A DNA stretch of 64,000 bases from Sorex araneus (Eukaryota; Chordata; Mammalia; Eulipotyphla; Soricidae), in NCBI RefSeq assembly GCF_027595985.1, contig NC_073306.1:155821719-155885718 (forward strand), read 5' to 3'. Both the position numbers and the translations under genes were made by a program. A model generated the notes under the pieces. The model had not been told where the DNA came from. It ran no database searches and saw only the letters and a program-made list of their open reading frames with translations. Each line of letters begins with the position of its first letter. Within the stretch, counting starts at the first letter, position 1. Below are positions 13,084 through 25,294 of this stretch, piece by piece.

Positions 13084-14160
13084 CAGGACTTACTTTTTTT
13101 GGTAAGACTTGAGTCTACATATTTAGTACTGAAAGAACATTCGTTCTTTTATCAAAAAAGCTGGGTCACAGTGTAGAATATAATGGGTGAGAAAGTTTCA
13201 TCCTTTGAGATTCTAACATTACATCTCCAGTAAAGGTCCATGAATCTCCTATTAGGAACTGCAAAACCTGATTTGTGGTTTCTTCTTAGCCCTCAGCATC
13301 GCTCTTCCCTGGATTTACCACTTGATCTCTCTGCATGCTGCATCATAAATACCATAAATATCTTCAGGTCTTGGACTTGTCTTGCATTCCTTTGTCTTTC
13401 CAGGACCAAGCAAATGCCTTCTTTCAGGATAGTAGCATCAATGAGTAAAACTGATTCTATGATCAGCTGCTAGGATGGACTGTCCTGCTCGTTAGTCCCT
13501 GATGAGAATCCTGGAATTGGAACAGAAACAGGAAGTAGGGAGCCAAGTTCCTTCATGAGCGTGAGGGAGAGGCAGGTGCTCACCGATCTTGACTCAGTGA
13601 GCAGGGGAGAGGGTGGCACTCGCAGGATTCAGACACAAAGGCTTGAAGAAAGACAGCAAAGAGGCTTCCAAGGACTCCTATGGTGGCTAAACAGGTATGG
13701 GTGGAAGAGACTTAACAGAAATGAACAGGCCAGCAGGACAAGTCCCCAGATTTGGGCACCGACACACACACCATCTGTCCCAGTGAGCTGTGATTTTAGA
13801 GAGGTTGAAGCGGCTTGCTTATTTTCCATCCTTTTCTTTTCTTCCTTTTTCCTTGCTTGCATTCTGTCTTTACTCCTCCCTTTTCTTTTCCCTTAAGTTG
13901 CCATGCACATTAAGTCCTTTTGAATATAGTAAACTTGGTGCTAAAATCAGGCCAGTCTGCTTTGCTTCACCTCTGTAAAGATCACCCATAAATCGGGGCA
14001 GTGTTGACATCAGGCAGACTTACTTAAAGGATGGAGTTCTCTTACAAAGCATGACTCTGATCACCTCCATGGAAGCATCAGTATCACCTCCATGGAAGCA
14101 TCAGGCCTGCTTTTGTGTCACTAATGACAACCACAAATTGTCCACTGCTAAAACTCCTGT
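13084..14160. other. unassigned intergenic DNA
   Basis: Open frames at 13555-13896 and around it have no recognised family. Contains a 23-bp tandem duplication at 14061-14104. Confidence 0.5.
14061..14104 (+). repeat. 23-bp tandem duplication
   Basis: 'TCACCTCCATGGAAGCATCAG' occurs twice with a 23-bp period. Confidence 0.9.
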
Positions 14161-14161
14161 G

Positions 14162-14327
14162 GTGGGACTGGAGCAATAGTAGGGTAGGGAGTTTGCCTTG
14201 CATGTGTCTGACCCGGGTTCAATCCCCAGCATCCCATATGGTACTCTGAGCACTGCCTGGAGTAGTTACTGAGTGCAGAACCAGGAGTAACCCCTGAGCA
14301 TTGATGGGCATAAACAAAAAAATAGAT
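14162..14327 (+). mobile_element. SINE A
   Basis: 'GGGACTGGAGCAATAGTAGGG' head, B box GGTTCAATCCC, 'AGGAGTAACCCCTGAGCATTG' and A-rich end. Confidence 0.85.
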
Positions 14328-14477
14328 AAATAAAATAGAGAATATTTTATATTTCTATAAAATATAAAATGTTAAAAGTCCTGTGCTTTGTCTTAATAAA
14401 GGTTATCCTGTCCTTTAGAATGGAAATTAGTGATCTAAGTTATATATTCTGAATAGCTTAGGAAGGCTTGTCAGCTG

Positions 14478-14678
14478 ACTGTATCACTGTATCACTGTCA
14501 TCCCGTTGCTCATCGATTTGCTCGAGTGGGCACCAGTATCGAATGTTACTGTTTGGGGCATATGGAATATACCGTGGGTAGCTTGCCAGGCTCTCCAAGA
14601 AGGGCAGAGGAATCGAACTCAGGTCGGCCACGTGCAAGGCAAACATCCTACCCCCTGTGCTCTCACTCCAGCGCTGTC
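14478..14678 (-). mobile_element. SINE B, reverse, internally shortened
   Basis: Starts with three ACTGTATC-type tail units, then 'CATCCCGTTGCTCATCGATTT'. One of the two 'GCTTGCCAGGCTCT' modules is missing. Head and B box (GAATCGAAC) intact. Confidence 0.85.
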
Positions 14679-14745
14679 AGCTGACTACGGGCTATTATTA
14701 AATTGAATTCCAGTTAATACATGAATGACACTACAACATAACTTT

Positions 14746-14886
14746 TGGGATAGGAGACACAGCAGGTAGGGCTTTTGCCTTGTTTGCAACCAACACACAT
14801 TTGATCCCCAGTAGCATATGTGGCCATTTGAACCCGCCAGTAATGATCCTTGAACAGTGCTATGTGTGATCTCCCCACAAAAAGAC
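14746..14886 (+). mobile_element. SINE A, diverged
   Basis: 'GACACAGCAGGTAGGGCTTTT' head, 'TTTGATCCCCAG' B box region, A-rich end. Confidence 0.7.
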
Positions 14887-15274
14887 AGTTTTTAGACACT
14901 TTTCTTTCTCATGTGACTCTATTCCATCCTTTTTTCCAAACTGAAATATTTTGCATATGCACTACACCTTGATATTCCATATTTTCTTCTTCTTAGTACA
15001 GAAATTTAGCAAGGGAGAAAATGCAATGACTTTCAGGCTCAACCCAACGCATGGAATTTATTCCTTTTTTTTAATTAATGGAAAGACAACTTGTAGAACA
15101 CATATTATAGCCAAGAGGCCATGAATACCATAAACCCTCCCATCAATCTAGCTACCAGAAAAATATGCACTGTCGGCTTATTCTGTTGGCCTTAGTAGAT
15201 TCCCTGCCAAGCAAAATGGTAGGCACTAAGAAGTAAAGCACAACAGATGCAGATTCTAGTAGGAAGCAAGCCAG
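14887..15274. other. unassigned intergenic DNA
   Basis: Nothing recognised. Confidence 0.5.
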
Positions 15275-15276
15275 AG

Positions 15277-15322
<46 letters not shown>

Positions 15323-15565
15323 CATTGATCTTTGAATTTCTCGAGCAGTCTCAGTAATGTCTCCATTCGTTCTAGCCCTGAGATTTTAGAAGCCTCTCTT
15401 TACTTGTCCCTCCCAATGGTGCCACATTGGAGGCTCTTTCAGGGTTAGGGTAATGAGACCCATCATTGTTACTGGTTTTGGCATATGAATACACCATGGG
15501 GAGTTTGCGAGGCTCTCCCTTGTGGGCAGGAAACTCTCAGTAGCTTGCCAGGTTCTCCTAGAGGA
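15275..15565 (-). mobile_element. SINE, composite architecture C, reverse, with expanded (GAT)n tail
   Basis: Antisense of the 3' two thirds of C: (ATC)n, then 'GAATTTCTCGAGCAG', 'GCCTCTCTTTACTTGTCCCTC', 'GTTTTGGCATATGAATACAC', 'GTAGCTTGCCAGGTTCTCC'. The (ATC)n run at 15279-15321 is the element's 3' tail. Confidence 0.75.
15279..15321 (+). repeat. (ATC)n microsatellite
   Basis: About 14 uninterrupted ATC units, directly at the 3' end of the C element. Confidence 0.95.
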
Positions 15566-15811
15566 AGAACTAGGCTATAAGATGTCGCACAGCTGCGAAG
15601 CAGACTCAGACTCAGATGGTGAAGCCAGAGATGAAGACTCAAAATTCTAAAGAGACTTGCAAGGCTTAATCATGCCAGGCTTGAGTAATAAAACTTCAGA
15701 AGCAGAAGTTTCTATTAAAAACAGGATTTTGTGTGAGGAAAGAATATAAATAAAAGGCTTCGGAATAAGGTTCACTTTCATGCTTTTTCTTGTCACTCTC
15801 ACTGCACGGGA

Positions 15812-15962
15812 GAGCAGGGGGCAGAGAGATGGCACATGAGGTAAGGCATGTTGCTGACTTGGTTTCAGTCCCCAGCACCAAAGATCCCTGAAACACTGCC
15901 AGCAGTGACCCCTAAGCACAGAGCTAGGGATAAGCTCTGAGCACTGCTAGGTATGATGGGAT
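15812..15962 (+). mobile_element. SINE A, diverged
   Basis: 'GGGGGCAGAGAGATGGCACATG' head, 'GTCCCCAGCACC', 'CTGAGCACTGCTAGGTATGAT' end. Confidence 0.7.
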
Positions 15963-15967
15963 TCCTC

Positions 15968-16420
15968 TTTTTTTGAAATTAATGTTTATTCAAAACACCA
16001 TGATTTACAAAGTTGTTCATTATGTAGTTGTTTCAAGCATTTTGTGTTCCAACACTACCAGTGTGATGGATAGGTATTTTATTATATTTTAATTATTATT
16101 CTTTTAATTGAATCACAGCAATATACATACTCATAAAGTTGTTCATGATTGGATTTTAGTCATATAATGTTCCAACACCCATCCCTTCACCAGTGTACTT
16201 TTCCCACCATCAATGGTCTCAGTTTCCCTCCGCCCTCCCCACCATGGCAGGCACTTCTCTCTCTGTGTTTCTCTCTCCTTCTTACTCTCTCTCTTTCTCT
16301 CTCTCTCGTTTCTTTGGGGCCTATGGCTTACAATACAGATAATAAAAGGTTATCAGGTATATCCCTTTACCTGTGCCCTTCACCCCATACACTCTTGTGG
16401 AAAGCTTCCAAGAAAATGGA
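15968..16420 (-). mobile_element. two L1 3' ends, reverse, side by side
   Basis: 15968-16070 and 16080-16420 both carry the antisense terminal motif (AAAGTTGTTCAT ... TGTTCCAACAC ... CACCAGTGT). The second continues into 'TTGGGGCCTATGGCTTACAAT', a longer stretch of the 3' UTR, interrupted by a CT-rich run at 16255-16310. Confidence 0.55.
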
Positions 16421-16576
16421 TTTCTTTAAAAAGTCCACAAAGAATGCTTGTTGGCAGGGATGTGGTGCAAAAGGAACCCCCAGACGTTATTGATGAGTCT
16501 GCCAATTGGTTTTGTCTCTGTGTCAAACAGTATGGAGAATTCTCAGTTTCTGAAAAACCTTAAGAGAACTTCCAGG

Positions 16577-16752
16577 ACCCAGAGCAACATATATTGCAGA
16601 TTGGGTGATTGTTTTGCACGGCCCAGGTTTGATCCCCAGCACTCCATATAGTTCCTGAGCCCATCAGGAGTGATTACTGAGCACAGAGCCAGGAGTAAGC
16701 CTTGAGCATCTCCAGGTATGGCCCCAAACAAAAACAAACAAACAAACAAAAA
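16577..16752 (+). mobile_element. SINE A
   Basis: 'CCCAGGTTTGATCCCCAGCAC' B box, 'GAGTGATTACTGAGCACAGAG', end 'AGGTATGGCCCCAAACA' and (AAAC)n tail. Confidence 0.8.
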
Positions 16753-17805
16753 GAGCTTCCAGAAAACCCAGTAATGCCATCTACTTTGATCGAGTCATAG
16801 GATAATTGTTCACCTTTTTTCCAGACTTTGTCTTTAAGAATAAAGTCTTAAATTAAACATTTTAATAAATGGTTAAAAACTCAAATTTTCAAATTCTTTA
16901 AGTCACTCTCTCTTCCCATCCAGGAGAGACTGGGAGGCAGTTCTCTTGTCAAAGGCTCGCTGGCGAATTCCTCCGGGTCGCTCTTACGGCTCACAGAGCT
17001 ATTCATCATTTTAGCAAGCATCCTCGGAGGGCCCTCGATGATTTACATGCTCCAGATAAATTATGATGCCTCTCATGATGTTATCATCATTTCGGCTCAC
17101 AGATTCCAACACTTTCTGGGAGAGGATTTTTTTCGCATCCTTTCTTAAATGATGAACAACTCCTAGACAGATTATATTGTAGTTCTCAACTAAAAAGATA
17201 TAGGTATGTTTTCTTAAAGATAAACAACTCAGCCACCATGGTTACTGGCCTAGCAACAGGGAAGTATCCAGTGAGAGCTCACCTGCAAGACATCTTCAAA
17301 CTTGTGAGATCTTCTATACACTTTTTCCTACAGTTTTGCCAAGCTGGCCCATCTGTAATAGAGGATGGCCTAAACAAACCAAAAATAAACTGTTTCTCCT
17401 TTTCGATAAAGCTGCAAGGTATCAAACTCACAGTCAGCTTTAATTTTGACCTTGAGAATTCTTGTTAGCTGCCCTCCCTGTCCACAGACGAATTGATGAA
17501 ACAGATGTTTTCCTCTCAAGTCTGCCTTGTAATTTTCATGTGGCTTCTCTGGGTGGTGCATGCCACAAAGTTTTGTAGCTCTGGATCATAAACTTGAATG
17601 GGTGTTAGGGGTAGAATAATGCCTTCCTTTCTGTCGTGCTCTCATCCTAATTCAGGGAGTATGGGGTGTTATTATCTGTCTAAGGCAGTATGGGTGGGGT
17701 GGGGAGAATGTAGAGGAATTAAGATTGATAATTAGCTGACTTTGAAATGTGTAAAGAATCTTGGATTATCCAAGTGAATCCCCAGGATCCTTAAAAGTGA
17801 AAGAG
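16753..17805. other. unassigned intergenic DNA
   Basis: No gene recognised. The open frames at 17238-17468 (+) and 17370-17561 (-) overlap each other and match nothing I know. Confidence 0.45.
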
Positions 17806-17807
17806 GA

Positions 17808-17940
17808 AGCATAGAGAGAATACAATAGGTAGAGCAAGCATCTGGTCCCTTGAGCACTGCTAGGCGTGATCCCTGAGCACAGAGCCCGAAAAAAACTCAA
17901 GCACAGCTGGGTGTGCCCTGCCCACAAAAATGAAAAAAAT
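17808..17940 (+). mobile_element. SINE A with internal deletion
   Basis: Head fragment 'ACAATAGGTAGAGCAAGCATC' joined directly to 'GAGCACTGCTAGGCGTGATC'; the B box part is gone. Confidence 0.65.
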
Positions 17941-18056
17941 GAAAGAGGGAGGTAGAACCATCTGTTAATGGTGATGGAATGTGAGTATAACTGGGTAGTG
18001 CTGGTCTGAAAGGATGCAATAAACCAAGGAAAGCAGGCATTCATTTATTCATTTAT

Positions 18057-18203
18057 TTTTGGGTCACAGCCACCTGTACTCAGGGCTGACTCCTGTCTCT
18101 GCATTCAGACAACACTTCTGGCAAGATTCTAGGGACCATAGCAAGTATCAGGGACCAACATGCAAGACAATCACCTTACACCAATTATCACTCTGATCCC
18201 TCT
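18057..18203 (-). mobile_element. SINE A, reverse, diverged
   Basis: 'TTGGGTCACAGCCACC', 'CTCAGGGCTGACTCCTG', 'ATGCAAGACAATCACCTTAC'. Confidence 0.65.
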
Positions 18204-18688
18204 GATCACTTTAATCACTGTGGGGACTGTGGCCTCTGGCAGTTTGAAATAAGTATATATTTAAATCTATATTAAGAAGAGCAGATAGAATGTTTACCTA
18301 CAGAAGAAACTTCTGCCATAATGCCCTGAACAATGGGAAGGCAAAACATTTTATTTTTCAATTGCTCTTCTCTTAGACAAACAACCAGTACATTGTTAGA
18401 GAAATGTGAAGTCTTTTGAGATGTGAAGTTGTTACCTCTGTGGTACATGATATTCAATATTTAGTTCAACATAGACATTGTACGTGATTGTGTTTTTCTT
18501 TAATAGAACGGGAAGTAAGAGGAAAACAAGATCCCTAAATTTACTAAATTGTGTTTTAACTGATAAGATTGTTAAAATGATTGACTTGAGGCAGTAGAAT
18601 CAGTAAAAACATTGCCACCATAATTTATACTTTTTCATATTGGTTGATTTTCTCATATATTCTCATGATTTCTCATACTTTCTCATAT

Positions 18689-18885
18689 TGGTTCAATTCC
18701 TCCGTTCCTCTCGGAGAGCCCGGCAAGCTACCAAGAATATCCCTCCCACACGGCAGAGCCTGGCAAGCTACCCATGGTGTATTAGATATGCCAAAAACAG
18801 TAAAAAAAAAGTCTCACAGTGGAGACATTACTGGTGCCCACTCAAGCAAATCGATGAACAATGGGAAAACAGTGCTACAGTACTA
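18689..18885 (+). mobile_element. SINE B, 5' truncated at the B box
   Basis: Begins at 'GGTTCAATTCCTCCG' and runs through the whole B body to 'CAGTGCTACAGTAC'. Confidence 0.85.
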
Positions 18886-20936
18886 TTTTAGTTGAGATCT
18901 CTTTGAGGTAAGCAAAGCTTGAGAGGAAGGGTTAAGGTCACATTTCTAAAACTTTACGAACTGACTTGGAGGATTATTTTGGCCGTCCTCATAATTGATT
19001 CCTCTGTGTCATTCAGAATTAATCAGGAAAAAATGCAGATAATCAGATCAGCTGAGCCTGAGTCTAGTTCGATGACCGTTTGTGACTTGGCTAGAGATTT
19101 ATTTTCTGCACATGCCATGTCCACTGATCATCAACCAAAGGGAAAGTCCTGGGGTTTTCCCTATGGAACTGTGATGAAGACAGGAAGGGGAGCCGGATTT
19201 GACTTGCATTGGTGCATAAAGGAAGAAGTAACTGACAGTCTGCAATGGATGATATCACAGAGACTGCTTGCTGGATATTGTGGGGTCCATCATTTGAAAA
19301 TAGCAGTCATAAAGGTATTCTTGTCTGGGATGAATAAAATGTCCCTGTGGAATTTAATTCTTTAATGATGGACTTTTCATTAAGATGTAAGGATTTATGC
19401 ATCTCATGAAAAAAATTATTCTGACTAATATGGGTATAAGGAAGTCTTTGTTTAAAAATGTCACAAAGATTCAGGCACTCAGCAGATGCATTCTAAGATT
19501 GGTAGATTTCACATAGAAAAGTACAGAACATTCGATTCAATTTAAATTTCAGGTAAAGCATGATTTTTATTTTTTACTATGCCTCTCATATTTTATATGA
19601 TGTACTTTGCTGAAAAAATTTCTTTGTTATTTAAATTAACAGGATCTATTTAAAAATAACTAAACAGTTCATAAAGCAAACTTCACTCATACTATCTGGA
19701 ATATTCTATTTTTAATGACTTTTAAACAATGGCAGTTTAATAGCAAGTATGTGAACCCAGTGCAATATCCTTTTAATGACCATCTTTAATGAACTGATTA
19801 GTGGAATTATCATTTAAAGGATGATAAATAAGGATGAAGTCTCTAATGTGTTTACTAAAAAGTTAGTAAGTATAGTTTGGAAAGAAGATGACACTAAGTA
19901 ATGACTCTGGGAATTGTGCTGGAAAAATTTATGACAGTTGCATTGTACTTTGTATTTCATTTGATATATGATATGGGATTACTGCCATACACCGAAATGA
20001 AAAATATACCTCTTGGATATTTTGGTAGCTAAGATGATAGAGTGAGCTTGTTTGAGGAAGTGTGGGAGTAGAGGAAGAGAGAAGGGTTGGAGTTCATCAG
20101 AATAGCAATTACCCAAGTGGGTCAATTTTTTGTAAGAAAATAGATTTTGATCATTAAAGTCCAGGAGGAAACCACCTGGTTATCCAAAATAACCTTCAAA
20201 ATGCAAATACCCAAGTGATTTATATCATTTTTAAAACTCTTTATCTCTAGCTAATGGCTATTCTCTGGATTATTTGCCAAAAGGAAAAAACAAAAACCCA
20301 GCTGGCTCTTATAATTATTATTGTGGGATTTGAATCGATTAAAAGTAGACCCTGTTCTTTTCAACAGATCCAATGAACCTCCATAAACAGCCTTCCCCCC
20401 ACCCCCAGGCCTCCTACTATCTTGTCATTACCCCAGTTTTAATCATAGGCTCTGTGTATTTCACTTGAGAGTCCAGCCAAATAGCCAAATATTTAGCAAG
20501 TCGTGGAGGGCCTCTCTACAGGATTCCAAATATTTTTTAAAAAAATTTTTGTTTGGGGCCATGACCAGGAGAGGTTTTCTGTTTTTGTTTTGTTTTGCAT
20601 TGAGAATACTTGGACTTATACAGACAAAGAGGTGAATTCACAGGCCCAAAAGACACCTGGAAATACTAAGGATTCCTTCACTTCTATTTCGTGTTTTGCT
20701 TTGTTTGCCCTGCACTCTTCAATATTTATCACCACCCTTGGTGTCCACCTTCTAAAAACTGAAGGTTCTTCATCTTCCAGTGGTGAGGTTGTCCAGATTT
20801 TGCCAAGTGGCACATAGGGTGGGGAGGGGGGTGGGGGACAACTGAGCACCATCGACTAATGCTATGCATTACTGAGCATTTCCTCCCTGAACTCTACTAA
20901 CTAGCTTGGTAATTCATGCCTGGGACATTGAGACAA
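18886..20936. other. unassigned AT-rich intergenic DNA
   Basis: A 148-codon open frame at 18919-19365 (+) is the longest here. I do not recognise the product, and codon use looks random. Confidence 0.45.
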
Positions 20937-20949
20937 CGCCCCCTGGTGG
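20937..20949 (-). promoter_or_regulatory. CTCF-type motif
   Basis: On the - strand CCACCAGGGGGCG fits the core CCASYAGRKGGCR at all 13 positions. It lies at the 5' edge of a degraded SINE-like stretch (20950-21060), so it could have been carried by a repeat. Confidence 0.6.
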
Positions 20950-21060
20950 CAGAGTGCATTCCTAGCATTTGCAAGGCCCTGGGTCTGATACCTGGGAACA
21001 CGCTCCTTCTCGGTATGGCCCCTGGCACCCTTGAGGACCCCTAGGTTCTGGTAAGTGATT
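20950..21060 (+). repeat. degraded SINE-like sequence
   Basis: 'AGCATTTGCAAGGCCCTGGGT' recalls a tRNA-derived SINE head with B box region, but the body does not match A, B or C. It sits directly after the CTCF-type motif. Confidence 0.35.
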
Positions 21061-21392
21061 TTTTTTTTATATAAAGTTGCGCTTAAACTGGGGAAGGTAA
21101 TAGCATGGCAGAGCTGGGGATGAGATAAGGTAGTGAATAGTGGAAGATCACAGCATTGACGGAAAATAGCCCAGATCTTTCATATTCATTCATTCACTCA
21201 TTCAAGCATTCATGAATTTATTCAACCTCTATGTTTTGAGAGTGCGCTAAACAGAAAAAAAAAAAACATGTTTTGTGGGTTGGGGATTTAACAGGAAGCA
21301 AACACAAATTCTCTCTCTTCATTTTTGAATGTAAGAAAATGACAATGAATATTGCATGCTAACACATCACTGAGAAGTCATAGTACAGGGAA

Positions 21393-21542
21393 GGCCCGGA
21401 CAGATAGTACAACGGGTCAGACTGACCCGGATTGGATACCTGGCAATCCAATTGGATCCTATATGGTCCCCTAAGCTTTGCCAAAGAGTCATCCGTGAGC
21501 ACAGAGTAAGGAGTAAGCCCTGAGCTCTTCCAGGGGTGGGAA
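21393..21542 (+). mobile_element. SINE A, diverged
   Basis: 'CGGACAGATAGTACAACGGG' head, 'TATATGGTCCCCTAAGC', 'GAGTAAGCCCTGAGC'. Confidence 0.75.
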
Positions 21543-21756
21543 GAAGGACAAGGAGAAGGAGAAGGGCAGGGAGGGGAAGAGGAAGGGAAGGTTAAGAATG
21601 TAGACAACAAAGCAATTTTAGCTGCAAAAACATCATATAGGCAATGGTTGTCCAGGTACTGGCATATGCCTCCTTACCCCAACCCCTGTCAGGCTCTCTG
21701 CAGTGCCTCCCGCTGGCAGCGTTTAACAGGGAACCCGCTGCTTAGAAGAAAGGCTC

Positions 21757-21862
21757 AGAAGAGAGAGACAGAGACAGAAAGATAGAGAGAGACAGAGAGA
21801 CTGAGAGAGACAGAGAGACAGAGACAGAGAGAGCTGAGACAGACTGGAGCTGAGAGAGAGCA
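21757..21862 (+). repeat. GA-rich simple repeat
   Basis: GAGA/GACA units for about 100 bp, next to the tail of the SINE at 21890. Confidence 0.85.
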
Positions 21863-21889
21863 TCAGAACAAGCACACCAAGGCTTTTAT

Positions 21890-22063
21890 TTTTTGGGGGG
21901 GTGGGGCACACCCAGCAATGCTCAGCGCTTACTCCTGGGTCTGCACTCACAATGACTCCTGGCAGGCGTGGAGGACCATATGGGGTACCAGGGGTTGAAC
22001 CCAGGTTGGTTGTGTGCAAGGAAAACTCCCCACCCGCTGTACTGTCTTTCACTGCAGCTTTAG
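21890..22063 (-). mobile_element. SINE A, reverse
   Basis: 'CACACCCAGCAATGCTCAGC', 'GGACCATATGGGGTACCAGGG', 'CCGCTGTACTGTCTTTCAC'. Confidence 0.85.
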
Positions 22064-25000
22064 AGGAGGTCTGTTGTGCCTTCTCACCCGGATTCAGAGA
22101 ATATCTTGGTTATTTTAATCTGTGCATATATGTGCCTCGAAAGAGTTTAGACATTTTATAAACACCTCCAAGCAGAGGTATGCTGGCGCCTTACCATAGT
22201 ACAATCTAGGAAGTAAATGAACACAGGATGCTTTTAACATAATGCTATTTTGCCAAATAACTTCTTTAGTATTAAAATTTTACAAACAGATATCATGGAA
22301 ATAACTCAAATATAGCTGAATCTTGACCACTCCGATAAGATTATAAAAATGTGTTCTGTTAATTAACAGCTGTGTGTGTGCACTTCTATTTAATCTCATT
22401 TAGTAAATATTAACTAGATGTCCACTAAATACGAATCTCTGTGTCAGATACTACATAGAACATGAAAGAATTAAACCCCGTCCCTAAAGGACTCAAAATA
22501 TTGATTTCTAGTTGTGCCATCTGGCACATATCACTATTTTAAAAAAGATCTTCTCTTTGATTTATTGCATCTTTTGAACTCTATTCTTTTCTGTTTTTAA
22601 GATATGAAAAATCTAGCCTGCTGCTACGTCAGCATCCAGCTTCATCTCTTTCATGAAAAGAATAATAGAGACTTTCTCCAGGAAGAAACCCTTTGGTAGT
22701 AATTGTCTAAAGGGAAAAATGAACTCTTTCAGATTCCCAGACTGCTTTTGCTGAATGTTCTAGAAAACTCCTTCCTAACTACTATCCGGAGAGATTTGAC
22801 ATGGAGGAAAGTAGAGAAATGGTAGCCAAATATGGATACCTTAAATTTCTTCTCGGTTATCTCAAAGGGACACAAATTCAACTCATCATTATGGAAAGAA
22901 GGAAGTCTCTCCAAGATGCTTAGTCATAAATAAGAATAGAGGAGTGCTGTGGGCTAGGGAATTCTAGTCGCCCGACATAGTTCTAAAGTTCGCCTCCTTG
23001 GATTTCTTAAGCACTGACTTCACTACAGAAAGAAGGCAGAGAGACTAGGGGTCGATGGAGTGACCACTTATGGCTAAATTTTAGAGGTGACCTTCCTTAG
23101 CACAGCTCTAAAAACATTCTGATAAATATGTCAAATGCTGTCAACCCTGCATCTCACCTCTTCTTCTTTAGGGAAGCAATCTGGTGAACATAACTACTTT
23201 CTTTCCCTGTTTAAAACACAGTTCCAAGAGCCAAGAAGTCCTTGCTCAAAGTTTGTGGGGTATTCTGTAGGCTGAGCCATTAGAGAGGAATGGTACCATA
23301 TTCTTCATTATTGGTATTCCCAAGATCGTCTCCACTTATCAAAAATCTTGATGCATTTTAACTTTAGAATTCTACCTCTGAAAATGTCTTTTAAAAATAA
23401 GAACATTACTATGTCCCACACAATACTTATCTTGCGCTCTATCTTGCTATCAGTTCCTCATGGAAAGACCTCTATAAACATACTAAAGGTCTTACATAGG
23501 TCATAGGAAAGTCTAGTTTAAGTATAATCCAAAAGGACATACAGGGACAATATTGAAACCCCAGGCCCCCAGACAAATGGTCTTAGGGGGACTTTTTCGT
23601 ATAGGCAAAGATCTCCTGCAGAAAGAGTCTCTTTTTACATTTGTAAACTCTGCTATTATTCCTGGATCCAGGAATCACAACAGCCAAAGGTCATTACATG
23701 TGGTCCCAAACAATTTTTCAAAGTAGTTCAGCAGATGTGTTATGTTATAGTCATTCCCTTGCACGTATTATTTGTTCAAAATAAGCATTCCCAGTCAATG
23801 CTGATTGAATTTAGCCTGGCCATATTTTTTTGCCCGTGTTTCAATCCTGATCCTATTTTCTGCTTTTAACTGTACAAATATAGGACAATAAAGAAAATTA
23901 TTTTTCCAGCAATTGAATTACAAAATGTGTTCAGTTCTCCATTAATAAATCCTCTATCTTGTTCCACATCATCAGTAAATAGCCTTTATATTTTTTTCCG
24001 GTCTTCAATTTGCCAGCTGACAATAGAAAACAACTTAGGTTGAAGGCTGCTGTGCCAAAAAATAAATAATTAAATAAATAAATAAGAGAGATATAGTTAG
24101 TCAGCGCCATCTACTGGCTAAAACTTAAAATGTGACCAAAGTTTTTGATTCTCCCTTTAACGGAGAAAGCGAATGCTGGAGACATTTCATCTGTACATTT
24201 TAAAGTAATTTTGATTATTTTAAACAAAATATAATATATAAGCTTAATTGAGTTTATTTTGACTCAAGTATTTACATTTAATCAATAATTACTCTGGTAA
24301 GATTATCTCTGTGGCTCAAACCAGGAAAAGAGGAATTGAGTTAACCGAACCACCTTCCCAGTAAAGACAACTCTTCAGCAATGTTTCATTCTAACTGTCT
24401 TTCTTCAACAAGAAATATGTAAACATTGCTTCTGAACCTCCACTCTGCTCTTTGGGCTTACTCATTTAACCCCAGCACTGATCTCATTCTCTAAACCACA
24501 TGAAAACACAGAACAAATTCAGCCAGTTTCTCTCCACAAGAAACAAGTATTTCCCATGGAGTTGAGAGTTAAAAATTGGAATTACTGATTCACACATTCA
24601 TAAAACTCAGATATTGCATTCCATGGTTTCCTCATAAACAACTGGAATGCATACCTCAGCAAGGAGAAATCAGGTCTGTTTCCCAGAAAATAGCCATTAG
24701 GAGCTATCTATAATGGGGTAATTGATGTAACTGGGGAGCCTAACTCTTGTAAGTTCTGCAGGATGGGCTAACAGGCTGGAAAGCCTAATAGGGGTAATGA
24801 TGCTCTTCAAGTCCAAAGGCTTTCTAAAGCATCATTTTCTCTTGCATGGAGGAATTCTCTGTTAGAGTCTACTTGAGTCTTTGATAATTCCTTGAGACCC
24901 ACCCACATTGTAGCATCCAATAAGATTTGCCCAACCTTCCACTTACATATTTGAATGTATCTATATGTGTGTTATAATACAGTGTAACATAACATTTGTG

Positions 25001-25290
25001 TACATTAACTCATCCAAAAACACACTTGCAGAAACTTCCATAACTCTGACTACATAGCTAGATACTGGATGGACCAACTAAGCTGATACAGAAAACAAAT
25101 CATCACAGATGAAATGTGCTTCGTGAACACTAAAGATATGGGATGATTTGGGGACAGTTTTAGAATCTGCTCATTGACCACCCCAATGAGAGTATTGCTT
25201 TGGGTCAGAGAGTCTACCTAGTATCTCTTTCCACTTTCTATTTTGTTTTGTTTTGTATGTTTGTGAGGGAGGATTTATCTGGTTCTATGG
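22064..25290. other. unique-looking AT-rich intergenic DNA
   Basis: The longest stretch of the window free of SINEs (over 3 kb), with no long open frame. It holds the best CTCF-type motif (24105-24117) and an (AAAT)n run at 24058-24086. Confidence 0.6.
24105..24117 (-). promoter_or_regulatory. CTCF-type motif
   Basis: On the - strand CCAGTAGATGGCG fits the CTCF core at 13 of 13 positions, with the next base (C) also fitting. It is in unique-looking DNA just after an (AAAT)n run. Confidence 0.65.
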
Positions 25291-25294
25291 TTTA

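Noticed and set aside
15279-15321. CRISPR-like or satellite array
   Set aside because: A pure trinucleotide microsatellite; the genome is mammalian and there are no spaced repeats anywhere in the window.
18919-19365. 148-codon frame as a possible gene
   Set aside because: No recognised family, no splice sites or promoter, AT-rich intergenic setting; chance frame is the simpler view.
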